A stretch of DNA of 64,000 nucleotides from Myxococcales bacterium (GTDB taxonomy: Bacteria; Myxococcota_A; Polyangia; Fen-1088): the NCBI GenBank assembly GCA_022184915.1, contig JAGTJU010000001.1, positions 682,001 to 746,000 of the forward strand, written 5' to 3'. The notes below the pieces were generated by a model. The model had not been told where the DNA came from, ran no database searches, and worked only from the letters and a program-made list of their open reading frames with translations. How positions within the stretch are numbered: position 1 is the stretch's first letter; every line of letters starts with the position of its first letter. Shown one piece after another: positions 54,949 to 64,000 of the stretch. The translations under genes were made by a program, and so were the position numbers.

Positions 54949-55125
54949 CAGCTTGCCTCCTTGGCTCGTCCTGGCGTGGCTCCCTGGCCCACACCTCCTT
55001 GTCCCCTAAAGTCTGAAACAAAGATCGCCCAAACGACAAGAAAACTTGAATGATATCAGATGGATACTGTCTAGAAACAATTGGCAGGAGCAGGTCTGGA
55101 GTGCCAGCGCTGGCCGGCCAAGCGG

Positions 55126-55153
55126 TTGACACGCGCAGGGTTGTGGTTATCGT
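55126..55153 (+). promoter_or_regulatory. Sigma-70-type promoter for groESL
   Basis: TTGACA (55126-55131) and TATCGT (55148-55153) with a 16-base spacer, 62 bases before groES and just upstream of the CIRCE element. Confidence 0.6.
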
Positions 55154-55159
55154 TCCTCG

Positions 55160-55186
55160 TTGGCAGTCTGCCGGCCCGAGTGCTAA
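55160..55186. promoter_or_regulatory. CIRCE operator (HrcA site)
   Basis: TTGGCAGTC-N9-GAGTGCTAA. The right arm matches the CIRCE consensus exactly; the left arm matches TTAGCACTC at 7 of 9 positions. It overlaps the expected transcript start of groESL, so HrcA repression is predicted. Confidence 0.8.
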
Positions 55187-55215
55187 CGGGCCTTGCCCAA
55201 CCGGAGGAAAATAAG

Positions 55216-57167
<1,952 letters not shown>

Positions 57168-57211
57168 GCTCCACGGGCCTCGTGAGGCCTGAGGCCGCGC
57201 ACGCGGCCTGA

Positions 57212-57254
57212 ACGACGAGGGGACGAAGCCAATCGGTTTCGTCCCCTTCGTCGT
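57212..57254 (+). terminator. groESL terminator
   Basis: Long stem of ~18 bp: ACGACGAGGGGACGAAGCC (57212-57230) and GGTTTCGTCCCCTTCGTCGT (57235-57254), with a one-base bulge and one G-T pair. A smaller GC hairpin lies just before it (57192-57209). It lies between groEL and the converging lipoprotein gene, so it may serve both. Confidence 0.7.
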
Positions 57255-57266
57255 ATGTGGGGGCAC

Positions 57267-58442
57267 TCACGGTGCGCACGCGCCGAACACTTGATACGCG
57301 GGCGCAATGAGCTTTTGGCACGTTCGGCCTGCCGTGCACGTGGTGGGCTCGTCCAGCCGGCAGACCGGTCGGCACACGGGGCTGCCGGTGTTGATGCAAA
57401 CGAACCCCGGGGCGCAGTTGCCCGTGGTGGTGCAGGCGGCGCCGTCGACTCCGAAGCTTTGCGGAGACACGCAGCCGCACGTGGTGATCTCCCCGGGGAA
57501 GAGCAGACAGCGCAGGCCCTCCGCGCAGCCCGTGCGGGCGGTGCCCCGGGGATCGCAGGCTTGAGAGCAAAGGCGGGGGCTGGCGACGGGTGTGCTGCAG
57601 GTCAGTTGCAATGCACAGCGGGTGTTTTGCGGACACTGGTCGTCGGCATCGCAGTACCGGCGGCAGATCTTGACGCCGCACGTGCTGGCCTGACAAACGG
57701 AGCCCGGCGCACAGTCTTCGGCCCCACTGCACAGCGCGCCCGGCTGTTTGAGGCCAGCCGCCGCGCATCGGTTCGTGGCCTCACCATTGACACAGGAGAC
57801 CACGCAGCTTTCGGTGGCGCTGCAGCCCTCTGAGGTGGCAGGCTTGCAGGCGGGAACGCCGGGGGCAACGGCGTCGGGCGCGCCGGCATCGATGGGTGAG
57901 CCAGAGCCTTCGTCACCAGGCTCTTCGAGCGCCAGACCCCAGAGGCCCGAGCCTTCGCAATCGCTCTCCCAGGGCTCGTGGCCTTCCGTTTCGGCGGTGG
58001 CTCCGCCCAGACGACGTGCCAGCCCTTTGGCGATGAAGCTGGCGCCGCCATCCGGCACGACCACCGTACGGTAGCGGCGGCCGAGGGGAGGTGGCGGTAC
58101 CAATTGCCGAAGCCGCGCAGGGCGTGCAAAGGCAAGGCCCTGGGGCTCGACCAGCAGGGCGGTGTCGGTAACGGGGTAGCGTCCGCGTCGCACGGTGCCG
58201 GAGACGACGCTCAGCTGCACCTCGGCCCGGGTGGTAAGCGCCTCTGCGGGAATGAGCAACTCCACACGGTCCCGCCCGCGTCCCAGGCTCACCTGTGTCT
58301 CGGCCCCGCCCACTGCGGTGGTTTGTTGGGCCAGGCGCCCGGAAAACAGTTTGTCGGTGTCGCCGAAGCAGGCGATGCCCAGCCACAGGGCGCCCATGGA
58401 GATGCCGACGCGGATGCCGATGCGTTTCACGTCAGAACTCAT
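57267..58442 (-). CDS. Cys-rich lipoprotein
   Basis: 391 residues from ATG 58442; a longer frame to 58499 gives a non-signal tail. Lipobox GIAC (about residues 22-25) follows a hydrophobic stretch (VGISMGALWLGIAC). Residues ~45-140 resemble a beta domain with a ZU5-like feel (VELLIPAEALTTRAEVQLSVV). The C-terminal half is Cys-rich with repeated CxPGxVCxxxTC, DDQCPQNTRCAL and CAPGFVCINTGSPVCRPVC patterns. Likely outer-membrane-associated; no enzyme motif. Similar in style to the giant lipoprotein at 29.7 kb, but not the same repeat. Confidence 0.75.
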   Translation of the reverse strand: MSSDVKRIGIRVGISMGALWLGIACFGDTDKLFSGRLAQQTTAVGGAETQVSLGRGRDRVELLIPAEALTTRAEVQLSVVSGTVRRGRYPVTDTALLVEPQGLAFARPARLRQLVPPPPLGRRYRTVVVPDGGASFIAKGLARRLGGATAETEGHEPWESDCEGSGLWGLALEEPGDEGSGSPIDAGAPDAVAPGVPACKPATSEGCSATESCVVSCVNGEATNRCAAAGLKQPGALCSGAEDCAPGSVCQASTCGVKICRRYCDADDQCPQNTRCALQLTCSTPVASPRLCSQACDPRGTARTGCAEGLRCLLFPGEITTCGCVSPQSFGVDGAACTTTGNCAPGFVCINTGSPVCRPVCRLDEPTTCTAGRTCQKLIAPAYQVFGACAP

Positions 58443-58543
58443 CGGAAGCCCGAAGGCCGGCCTTGACGCAGACGCGCCGCGCTTCACGGTGCGAGGCAAG
58501 TCGGCAAAAGCGCGCTATTCTGCCCGAACCTGGAGGCAAGAGC

Positions 58544-58855
58544 TTGGCGGCGGGCGGATATGGATCGTTTTTGAGGGTTTACGATGCGGCACATCGACGT
58601 CGCGGCACGCGCCTCGCGCACCTCGTGGCGTTGCCCCTGATGGGCGCAGCGGTGCCGGTGGCCTTCGTTTCGTTGCGCTGGTCGGTGGCCACGCTGGCCG
58701 TGGGCTGGGCGCTCCAATACCTCAGCCATGTGTTCATCGAGGGCAATGACACCTGCCTCAAGAGCTGGAAGCAGGTCCCCGTGGCGGCCCTGTGGACGGT
58801 TGCCCAGGGGCAGAAGACCTGGGACAAGATTCAAGGCTGGACGAAGCGCTCCTAG
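58544..58855 (+). CDS. DUF962 / Mpo1-like membrane protein
   Basis: 103 residues. The TTG start at 58544 is preceded by GGAGG (58532-58536) at seven bases, which decides the start. The YxxxHRRRGTRLAHLVALPLM region, two membrane helices and LQYLSHVFIEGNDTC match DUF962/YGL010w-like proteins. The yeast relative is a 2-hydroxy fatty acid dioxygenase; bacterial roles are not established. The stop codon lies in a perfect palindrome shared with the converging sulP gene. Confidence 0.72.
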   Translation: MAAGGYGSFLRVYDAAHRRRGTRLAHLVALPLMGAAVPVAFVSLRWSVATLAVGWALQYLSHVFIEGNDTCLKSWKQVPVAALWTVAQGQKTWDKIQGWTKRS

Positions 58856-58867
58856 AAGCTTCTAGGA
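58850..58867. repeat. Perfect 18-bp palindrome containing two stop codons
   Basis: TCCTAGAAGCTTCTAGGA (58850-58867) reads the same on both strands. It contains the TAG of the DUF962-like gene and the TAG of the converging sulP-like gene, leaving six bases between them. As RNA it could form a short hairpin from either side. Confidence 0.7.
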
Positions 58868-60427
58868 TGAGGCCGGGCGTTCTCCCCATCGCGGCGGCGC
58901 CGCGGCGGGTTTGCGTTCCCGATATCGGAACTCGAGATCCTTCCAATTGATGGAAGCCTGCCCCCCGCGGGCCCGATGTTGTTTCTCCCACTCTGCGAGG
59001 GCTTCGAGACAGGCATGATCGATGTAGTCGAGCGCTTCGACGTGCACCTCGACTTTGCGCCCCTCGGGCACCTTCTGCAGGGCCGCAGCGAGGTTCGGCA
59101 GGCTCAAGAAGGTGGCGGCCCCGGTCAGTTGCACCACCGTGCGCCCTTTGTCGTGGTCGTCTCGCATCTGCACACGCAGATGGCTGAACCGCCACAGCAG
59201 CTTGGCGAGCGCCAACACCAGGCCAAAGAGAATCCCTTTCAGGAGATCCGTCACGATGATGGCGATCACCGTCCCCAGATAGATGGCTACCTCGGAGCGG
59301 CCGTATTTGCGCAGGCTTCGCAACACCGCCAGGTTCATCAGCTTGAACCCCGTGAACACGAGCACCGCCGCCAAGCTGGCCACGGGGATGTAGCGCAACA
59401 AACCGGGGGCCAGCCACACGAGGCCCAGCAGCCACAGCCCGTGCATGATGGCCGAAGCGCGCGTCTTTCCGCCCGCCTGCACGTTGGCCGAGCTGCGCAC
59501 GATCACCCCCGTCATGGGCAGGGCTCCCAGTACGCCGCAGAGGATGTTGCCCAGTCCTTGAGCGCCGAGTTCGCGGTCGTAGTGGGTGCGGGGGCCATTG
59601 TGCATGCGGTCCACGGCGGTGGCGCACAGCAGAGTCTCCGCGGAGGCGATGAGGGCCAAGGCCACTGCCTCTCCGATCGCCGCGGGCTGCCGCAGCACCT
59701 CGAGGGCGCCTGCCAGGCTGATCCAGTTGGCCGAACCTGCGAGGCTGTCGGGAACGGCGACCCGCGCGATCGGCAGGTCCCAAAGGTGCGCCGTCAGCGT
59801 GGCCATCACGACACCTACGAGAGCCGGGGGTAGCACTTTCCACCGCCCGCGGGCGAAGCGAGACCAGAGCGAGATCACCACGATCGTCTCCAAACCTATC
59901 GCGGCCGCCATCTGGTGCGGCGTTCCGTCTGCGGGAAAGACTGCCTTCCACATCGCGACGGGGATGCTGACGAGGTTGTCGAGCCCACTGCCACTCGGCG
60001 CGTCGTCCACCATGACGTGGAACTGGCTGGCCACGATGAGCACGCCGATGCCGGCGAGCATGCCGTGTATCACCGAGGCCGGCACGGCTTGAAACCAGCG
60101 GCCTCCGCGCAGGAGGGCGGCTCCGATCTGGAGCGCGCCTGCAAGGAGAACGAGGGGGCCGAGCGCGCCCAGCCCATAGCGCTGCACGATATCCCACACC
60201 AGGACGGTGAGCCCCGCTGCGGGGCCGCTGACCTGTAGAGGCGCTCCGCCCAGGGCCCCCACCACGAGGCCTCCGACGATCCCTGTGAGGAGGCCGAGGG
60301 CCGGAGGCACCCCAGAGGCCACCGCGATGCCCATACAAAGTGGCAGTGCTACGAGAAACACCACCACCGACGCTGGAAAGTCGGAGGCCCATGCACGCAT
60401 CTGGCTCATGCGCGTTTCGGCTTTCAT
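58862..60427 (-). CDS. SulP family anion transporter with STAS domain
   Basis: 521 residues, about 10-12 membrane helices. FPASVVVFLVALPLCMGIAVASGVPPALGLLTG and GGAPLQVSGPAAGLTVLV match the SulP N-terminal signature, and the C-terminal ~120 residues form a STAS domain (GRTVVQLTGAATFLSLPNLA, LDYIDHACLEALAEW). SulP proteins carry sulfate, bicarbonate or other anions at the inner membrane; the substrate is not clear and no sulfate metabolism genes or carbonic anhydrase adjoin it. Confidence 0.9.
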   Translation of the reverse strand: MKAETRMSQMRAWASDFPASVVVFLVALPLCMGIAVASGVPPALGLLTGIVGGLVVGALGGAPLQVSGPAAGLTVLVWDIVQRYGLGALGPLVLLAGALQIGAALLRGGRWFQAVPASVIHGMLAGIGVLIVASQFHVMVDDAPSGSGLDNLVSIPVAMWKAVFPADGTPHQMAAAIGLETIVVISLWSRFARGRWKVLPPALVGVVMATLTAHLWDLPIARVAVPDSLAGSANWISLAGALEVLRQPAAIGEAVALALIASAETLLCATAVDRMHNGPRTHYDRELGAQGLGNILCGVLGALPMTGVIVRSSANVQAGGKTRASAIMHGLWLLGLVWLAPGLLRYIPVASLAAVLVFTGFKLMNLAVLRSLRKYGRSEVAIYLGTVIAIIVTDLLKGILFGLVLALAKLLWRFSHLRVQMRDDHDKGRTVVQLTGAATFLSLPNLAAALQKVPEGRKVEVHVEALDYIDHACLEALAEWEKQHRARGGQASINWKDLEFRYRERKPAAAPPRWGERPASS

Positions 60428-60573
60428 GTTCCCCCCACCGGCGGCCCGAGACCGTCGTACCTGGCACGTCCTGCGAACCGGCCCATGCAGACTTGTCTGT
60501 GCAAGAGGACGGCCAGCGCAAACGAGAGGGGCCGCGAGGTGGACCCGTCACACTCCGGCCACCGGTCTCGGCC

Positions 60574-61629
60574 TCAGCGTCTCCGGGCAGAAACCGCCGA
60601 GAGACGCTCGAGCGTCACGGCTGCCACGTTGGGAAGAGAGAACGCTTCTACAGTTTGACGGGCGCGGGCCGCCCGTTGTGCCGCGCGGCCCTCGGTGACG
60701 GCGCGACAGGCTGCCAAAAGCTGGTCCGTGAGGGCGTCGTCCGACACATAGCCCCACTTCATCGAGCCGTCGAAGAGTCCGAAGCGATCCTCGGGGCGGA
60801 TCGGCTCCTCCGTCGCGGGAATGGCAAAGGCGGTCTCGTCGCTCGTGAACTCGAGATTGCCCGAGTAGGCCGTGGCGACCACCGGCACGCCCAGCGACAT
60901 CGCGTCCGAGACGTTGAAGCCCCAGCCTTCCGCGTGGTGGGCGCTGACGAGGACACTGGCCATTTGCAGCAGGGCCGTCATTTCCGGATCGGGGATGGCT
61001 TGTTCGACGAAGGTGACGCCGGGGCTTGCGAGGGCACGCTCGAGCGGCTCGGGGCGCAGGTTCTTGACGATGAGCCGAACGTTGGGAAGCTGCGCGCGGA
61101 CCCGGGGAAACACCCTCAGGATTTGGGCAGTGTTTTTGCGGGGATCGGCAGGCTTCGAGATGGCGAGTAGGGTGAGCTGCGCGGGATCGTGGCCGAGCGC
61201 CTGGCGCACCACTGTGGCGGTGTCGCGGGACACGGGCGGACGCGCGGCCACGTGCGGCACCTTCCAGACCTGGGCATGGTGGCGCGCGAACACGTTCACG
61301 CAGTACTGCGAGGGTGTCCATACCTCGTGAACGAGGCGCATCACCGGTACGTAGGCCGCGGGCAGGTCGCTGGCCTCCCAAACGAAATACCCGATGCGGT
61401 GACAACCGAGCAACGCAGGGTACTCCCGCAACGCTGCGGCCACCGCGTGAGGTTCGATGTGGAACACGGCCACGTCGGCCTGTTCGGGTTCGGCGACCAC
61501 CTCGTGGTGCGTGCTGATGATTTGCCCGTAGTCGAGCGCAGCCCGAGCGTGGCTTGGATGCGTCTGCGATACGTAAAACACGCGCAGCGGGGTGGGGGCG
61601 ACGTCGTCCTTGGCAGCCGAGGGTGCCAT
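60574..61629 (-). CDS. Glycosyltransferase family 4-like
   Basis: 351 residues. The C-terminal GT-B domain has AISKPADPRKNTAQILRVF, VRLIVKNL, and HHAEGWGFNVSDAMSLGVPVVATAYSGNLEF with the conserved acidic residue and sugar-nucleotide-binding Glu. The N-terminal half resembles family members acting on polysaccharides. Donor and acceptor are unknown; perhaps envelope polysaccharide or a glycan on a lipoprotein. Divergent from pruA. Confidence 0.85.
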   Translation of the reverse strand: MAPSAAKDDVAPTPLRVFYVSQTHPSHARAALDYGQIISTHHEVVAEPEQADVAVFHIEPHAVAAALREYPALLGCHRIGYFVWEASDLPAAYVPVMRLVHEVWTPSQYCVNVFARHHAQVWKVPHVAARPPVSRDTATVVRQALGHDPAQLTLLAISKPADPRKNTAQILRVFPRVRAQLPNVRLIVKNLRPEPLERALASPGVTFVEQAIPDPEMTALLQMASVLVSAHHAEGWGFNVSDAMSLGVPVVATAYSGNLEFTSDETAFAIPATEEPIRPEDRFGLFDGSMKWGYVSDDALTDQLLAACRAVTEGRAAQRAARARQTVEAFSLPNVAAVTLERLSAVSARRR

Positions 61630-61713
61630 GTGTCCACGATACCAGTGAACGGGCCTCGTCGCGCGGAACGCCGTGGACGCGGTTCCGAGGTATTCTCACG
61701 AAGAGGAGGCGAC

Positions 61714-63342
61714 ATGGAGACCATCGCAAGGGTGCCGAAGCCGCAGAACGAACCCGTGTCGAGCTATGCGCCAGGTACGCCGGAACGTGCGGCCCTGTCC
61801 GCGGCGCTAGCCCGCGTCGCCGCGGCCCCGCGCGAGATCCCATGCCTCATCGGGGGCAAGCCCGTGATCACGGGGCGTCTCGTGCCGGTGGTCATGCCTC
61901 ACGACCACGGCCACACGCTCGCACATTTCCACGCAGCCGGCGTGCCCGAGGTGCACGCGGCGCTTGCGGCGGCGGAGGAGGCCCGGCGGGGCTGGCAAGC
62001 CATGCGCTGGGAGGATCGGCTGGCCGTGTTCCTCAAGGCCGCCGAGCTGCTGGCGGGGCGCCACCGCGCGTGGCTCAACGCCACCACCATGCTGGGGCAA
62101 TCCAAGACTTGTCACCAGGCCGAGATCGATGCCGCGTGCGAAACGGTGGACTTCTGGCGCTTCAATGCCGAGTTCGCGGCGCGGCTTTACGAGGAGCAAC
62201 CCGAAAGCGCTCCTGGCACGTGGAACCGTCTGCAGATGCGTCCGCTCGAAGGCTTCGTGCTGGCGCTGACGCCCTTCAACTTCACATCCATCGCGGCCAA
62301 TCTTCCCACCGCTCCCGCCATGATGGGCAATACGGTGGTGTGGAAGCCGGCAGAGAGCCAAACGCTCTCGGCCCACGTCATCATGGAGATCTTGGCCGAA
62401 GCGGGCCTGCCTCCCGGTGTGATCAACTTCTTGCCGGGTCACGGACCTGACGTGGTGCCTCCTCTCGTGAAGGACGCCCGCTTCGCGGGGTTACACTTCA
62501 CGGGGTCGACACCGGTGTTTCAGAGTTTGTGGAAAGCGGTGGCCGAGAACCTTTATGGGTATCGCGGTTTTCCTCGCATCGTGGGAGAAACGGGTGGCAA
62601 GGGCTTCATCGTGGCACATGCCTCGGCGGACGAGGACGCTCTATTGACCGCGATCGTGCGGGGCGCGTTCGAGTATCAGGGGCAGAAGTGCTCCGCGGTC
62701 TCTCGGGTGTACCTGCCGAAGGGTTTGTGGGCGCGCCTGCGAGATCGCCTGATCGATACGGTCGCAGGTTTGCGCATGGGGGACGTTTGCGACCATGAAA
62801 ACTTCATGGGCGCGGTCATCAAACAAACCGCTTTCGAGCGCCTGTCCGGCGTGCTCGCCGATGCGCAGGCCGACCCTGAAATCGAGGTGTTGACAGAGGG
62901 CAAGAGCGAAGGCGACGTGGGCTGGTTCGTTCCGCCCACGGTCTTGCTGAGCGACAACCCCACGTCGCGCTTCATGACGGAAGAGTTCTTTGGGCCGCTT
63001 TTCACCGTGTTCGTCTACGACGAAGCTCGTTACGGTGATGTGTTGACCCTCGTGGATCGCACGTCGCCCTATGGGTTGACGGGTGCCATCTTCGCGCGCG
63101 ATCGAGAGGCGATCGCGCACGCATGCCAGGCGCTCACCTTCGCGGCGGGAAACCTTTATATCAACGACAAGCCGACGGGTGCCGTCGTGGGGCAGCAACC
63201 TTTTGGGGGGGCACGGGCCTCTGGAACCGATGACAAGGCGGGCAGTGCGCACAACCTGCTGCGCTGGGTGGCACCGCGCGCGGTGAAGGAGACCTTCGAC
63301 CCGCCACGCGACTATCGGTACCCCTTCATGCAAGCGCCTTGA
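61714..63342 (+). CDS. pruA: L-glutamate gamma-semialdehyde dehydrogenase
   Basis: 542 residues, the usual length for the single-domain enzyme, from ATG 61714 preceded by AGAGGAGG. Motifs: TPFNFTSIAANLPTAPAMMGNTVVWKPAE, LHFTGSTPVFQSLW, IVGETGGKGF with the general-base Glu, and YQGQKCSAVSRVYLP with the catalytic Cys. It oxidises glutamate semialdehyde to glutamate in proline breakdown using NAD. No putA-type proline dehydrogenase is adjacent. Confidence 0.95.
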   Translation: METIARVPKPQNEPVSSYAPGTPERAALSAALARVAAAPREIPCLIGGKPVITGRLVPVVMPHDHGHTLAHFHAAGVPEVHAALAAAEEARRGWQAMRWEDRLAVFLKAAELLAGRHRAWLNATTMLGQSKTCHQAEIDAACETVDFWRFNAEFAARLYEEQPESAPGTWNRLQMRPLEGFVLALTPFNFTSIAANLPTAPAMMGNTVVWKPAESQTLSAHVIMEILAEAGLPPGVINFLPGHGPDVVPPLVKDARFAGLHFTGSTPVFQSLWKAVAENLYGYRGFPRIVGETGGKGFIVAHASADEDALLTAIVRGAFEYQGQKCSAVSRVYLPKGLWARLRDRLIDTVAGLRMGDVCDHENFMGAVIKQTAFERLSGVLADAQADPEIEVLTEGKSEGDVGWFVPPTVLLSDNPTSRFMTEEFFGPLFTVFVYDEARYGDVLTLVDRTSPYGLTGAIFARDREAIAHACQALTFAAGNLYINDKPTGAVVGQQPFGGARASGTDDKAGSAHNLLRWVAPRAVKETFDPPRDYRYPFMQAP

Positions 63343-63354
63343 GGCCTCCGCCGC

Positions 63355-64000
63355 ATGATCGTTGCCTTCGTCGAGTCGCCTCACGATAGCCGCACCGGGG
63401 ACTGGTTCTACCGAACGCATCTGCCAGGCCTGGCGCTCGCTGCGGCCGGCGCGCGCGTGGTGGAGACGAACTTCCTGCACCAAAAGGCGCGTGAGCTGTG
63501 TCTGCGCGCCGACGTGCTGGTGCTCAACATGTCATGTGATCCGGACCTCTTGCCCCTCGTCGCCGCCCGGCGGGCCGAAGGGCGCCCCACCGTGTTCGAG
63601 CTCAACGACGATGTGGCCTTCGTGCAGCCGGCCAACCCGCTCTACGCGTTCTTCTCGAACGCGGAAAACCGTCGGCTGTTGCGGCTGCTTGCGGCCAGCT
63701 GCGATGCGCTTCAGTTCTCGTCAGCGGCGTTGGCGGCACGGTATGGCTATCTGAACGGCCGCCACCTGGTGTTCCCGAATCATCTGCCAGGCCCATTGCC
63801 ACCGCTTTCGCCACGGCCAGCGCAGGGCTTGGTGGTGGGCTGGGGGGGCTCCGTGGGCCACCGTGACGATCTGGCAGCCGTGGCGGGCCCCCTCGGGGCC
63901 TGGGTGAAGCAGCGCCCCGACGTGCGGCTGGCCGTCATGGCCGACCCGCAGCTTCGCCCCGTGTTCGCGGCTTGTCCCGAGGCGCAGCTGCACTGGGTGC
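63355..64000 (+). CDS. Glycosyltransferase, cut by window edge
   Basis: 215 residues visible from ATG 63355, running off the edge. MIVAFVESPHDSRTGDWFYR, LRADVLVLNMSCDPDLLPL, RPTVFELNDDVAFVQPANP and LVVGWGGSVGHRDDLAAV look like a GT4-type glycosyltransferase N-terminal half and the beginning of the second domain (GWGGSxGHRxDL). The function and substrate are unclear. It starts 12 bases after pruA. Confidence 0.75.
   Translation, partial: MIVAFVESPHDSRTGDWFYRTHLPGLALAAAGARVVETNFLHQKARELCLRADVLVLNMSCDPDLLPLVAARRAEGRPTVFELNDDVAFVQPANPLYAFFSNAENRRLLRLLAASCDALQFSSAALAARYGYLNGRHLVFPNHLPGPLPPLSPRPAQGLVVGWGGSVGHRDDLAAVAGPLGAWVKQRPDVRLAVMADPQLRPVFAACPEAQLHWV

Noticed and set aside
58758-60551. 597-residue frame overlapping sulP on the same strand
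   Set aside because: Arg-rich reading in a shifted frame; the SulP and STAS motifs are in the other frame.

Overview
The window reads as a chromosomal segment of a GC-rich, gene-dense, free-living Gram-negative bacterium. My best inference is a member of the Myxococcota (former Deltaproteobacteria). Supporting signs are a CarD/CdnL regulator, many large lipoproteins with Cys-rich, Big_2 or FG-GAP repeats, a MYXO-CTERM-like tail, a PilT-like ATPase, and moxR/DUF58/transglutaminase and parC-parE gene pairs. Coding density is very high and neighbouring genes often overlap by 1-4 bases. I saw no rRNA, tRNA, CRISPR array or intact insertion sequence.

Left part (1-18 kb): a PilT-like ATPase cut by the window edge; a Tat-exported GMC oxidoreductase with its small subunit; a five-gene nuoJ-K-L-M-N-like membrane cassette with no hydrophilic complex I genes, whose antiporter subunits have lost key residues and whose NuoL-like member ends in a PKD domain; a HEAT-type lipoprotein; a dus gene; a Big_2 lipoprotein; a TonB-like protein; a MYXO-CTERM-like surface protein; and the moxR-DUF58-transglutaminase operon. 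Three genes here (GMC, dus, Big_2) each carry one extra base that breaks the frame.

Middle (18-26.3 kb): the most interesting part. A giant FG-GAP lipoprotein overlaps a lasso-peptide cyclase (asparagine-synthetase-like). This is followed by a 57-residue lasso precursor and a B2 leader peptidase. Facing them is a two-gene block holding a PqqD-like leader-binding protein (B1) and an HPr-kinase-like protein with its own N-terminal PqqD-like domain. The block is visibly less GC-rich than its surroundings, lacks a transporter gene and is bordered by a truncated ATPase remnant, so it looks horizontally acquired.

Right part (26.3-64 kb): mostly housekeeping genes. They include etfBA, a macro-domain protein, carD, a 1334-residue Cys-rich lipoprotein, an RNA uracil methyltransferase, serB, nadB, a lytic transglycosylase, a TPR/AIM24-like protein, pgsA and pabB. 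The lipoprotein maturation pair lspA-lgt follows; Lgt has a Cys-rich insertion. Then come an M15-type peptidase, parC-parE, a deoxynucleoside kinase with panB-panC, a metalloprotease lipoprotein, an unknown gene pair, groES-groEL under a CIRCE operator, a Cys-rich lipoprotein, a DUF962 protein, a SulP transporter, two glycosyltransferases and pruA. Lipoproteins are unusually common, which fits the presence of lspA-lgt.
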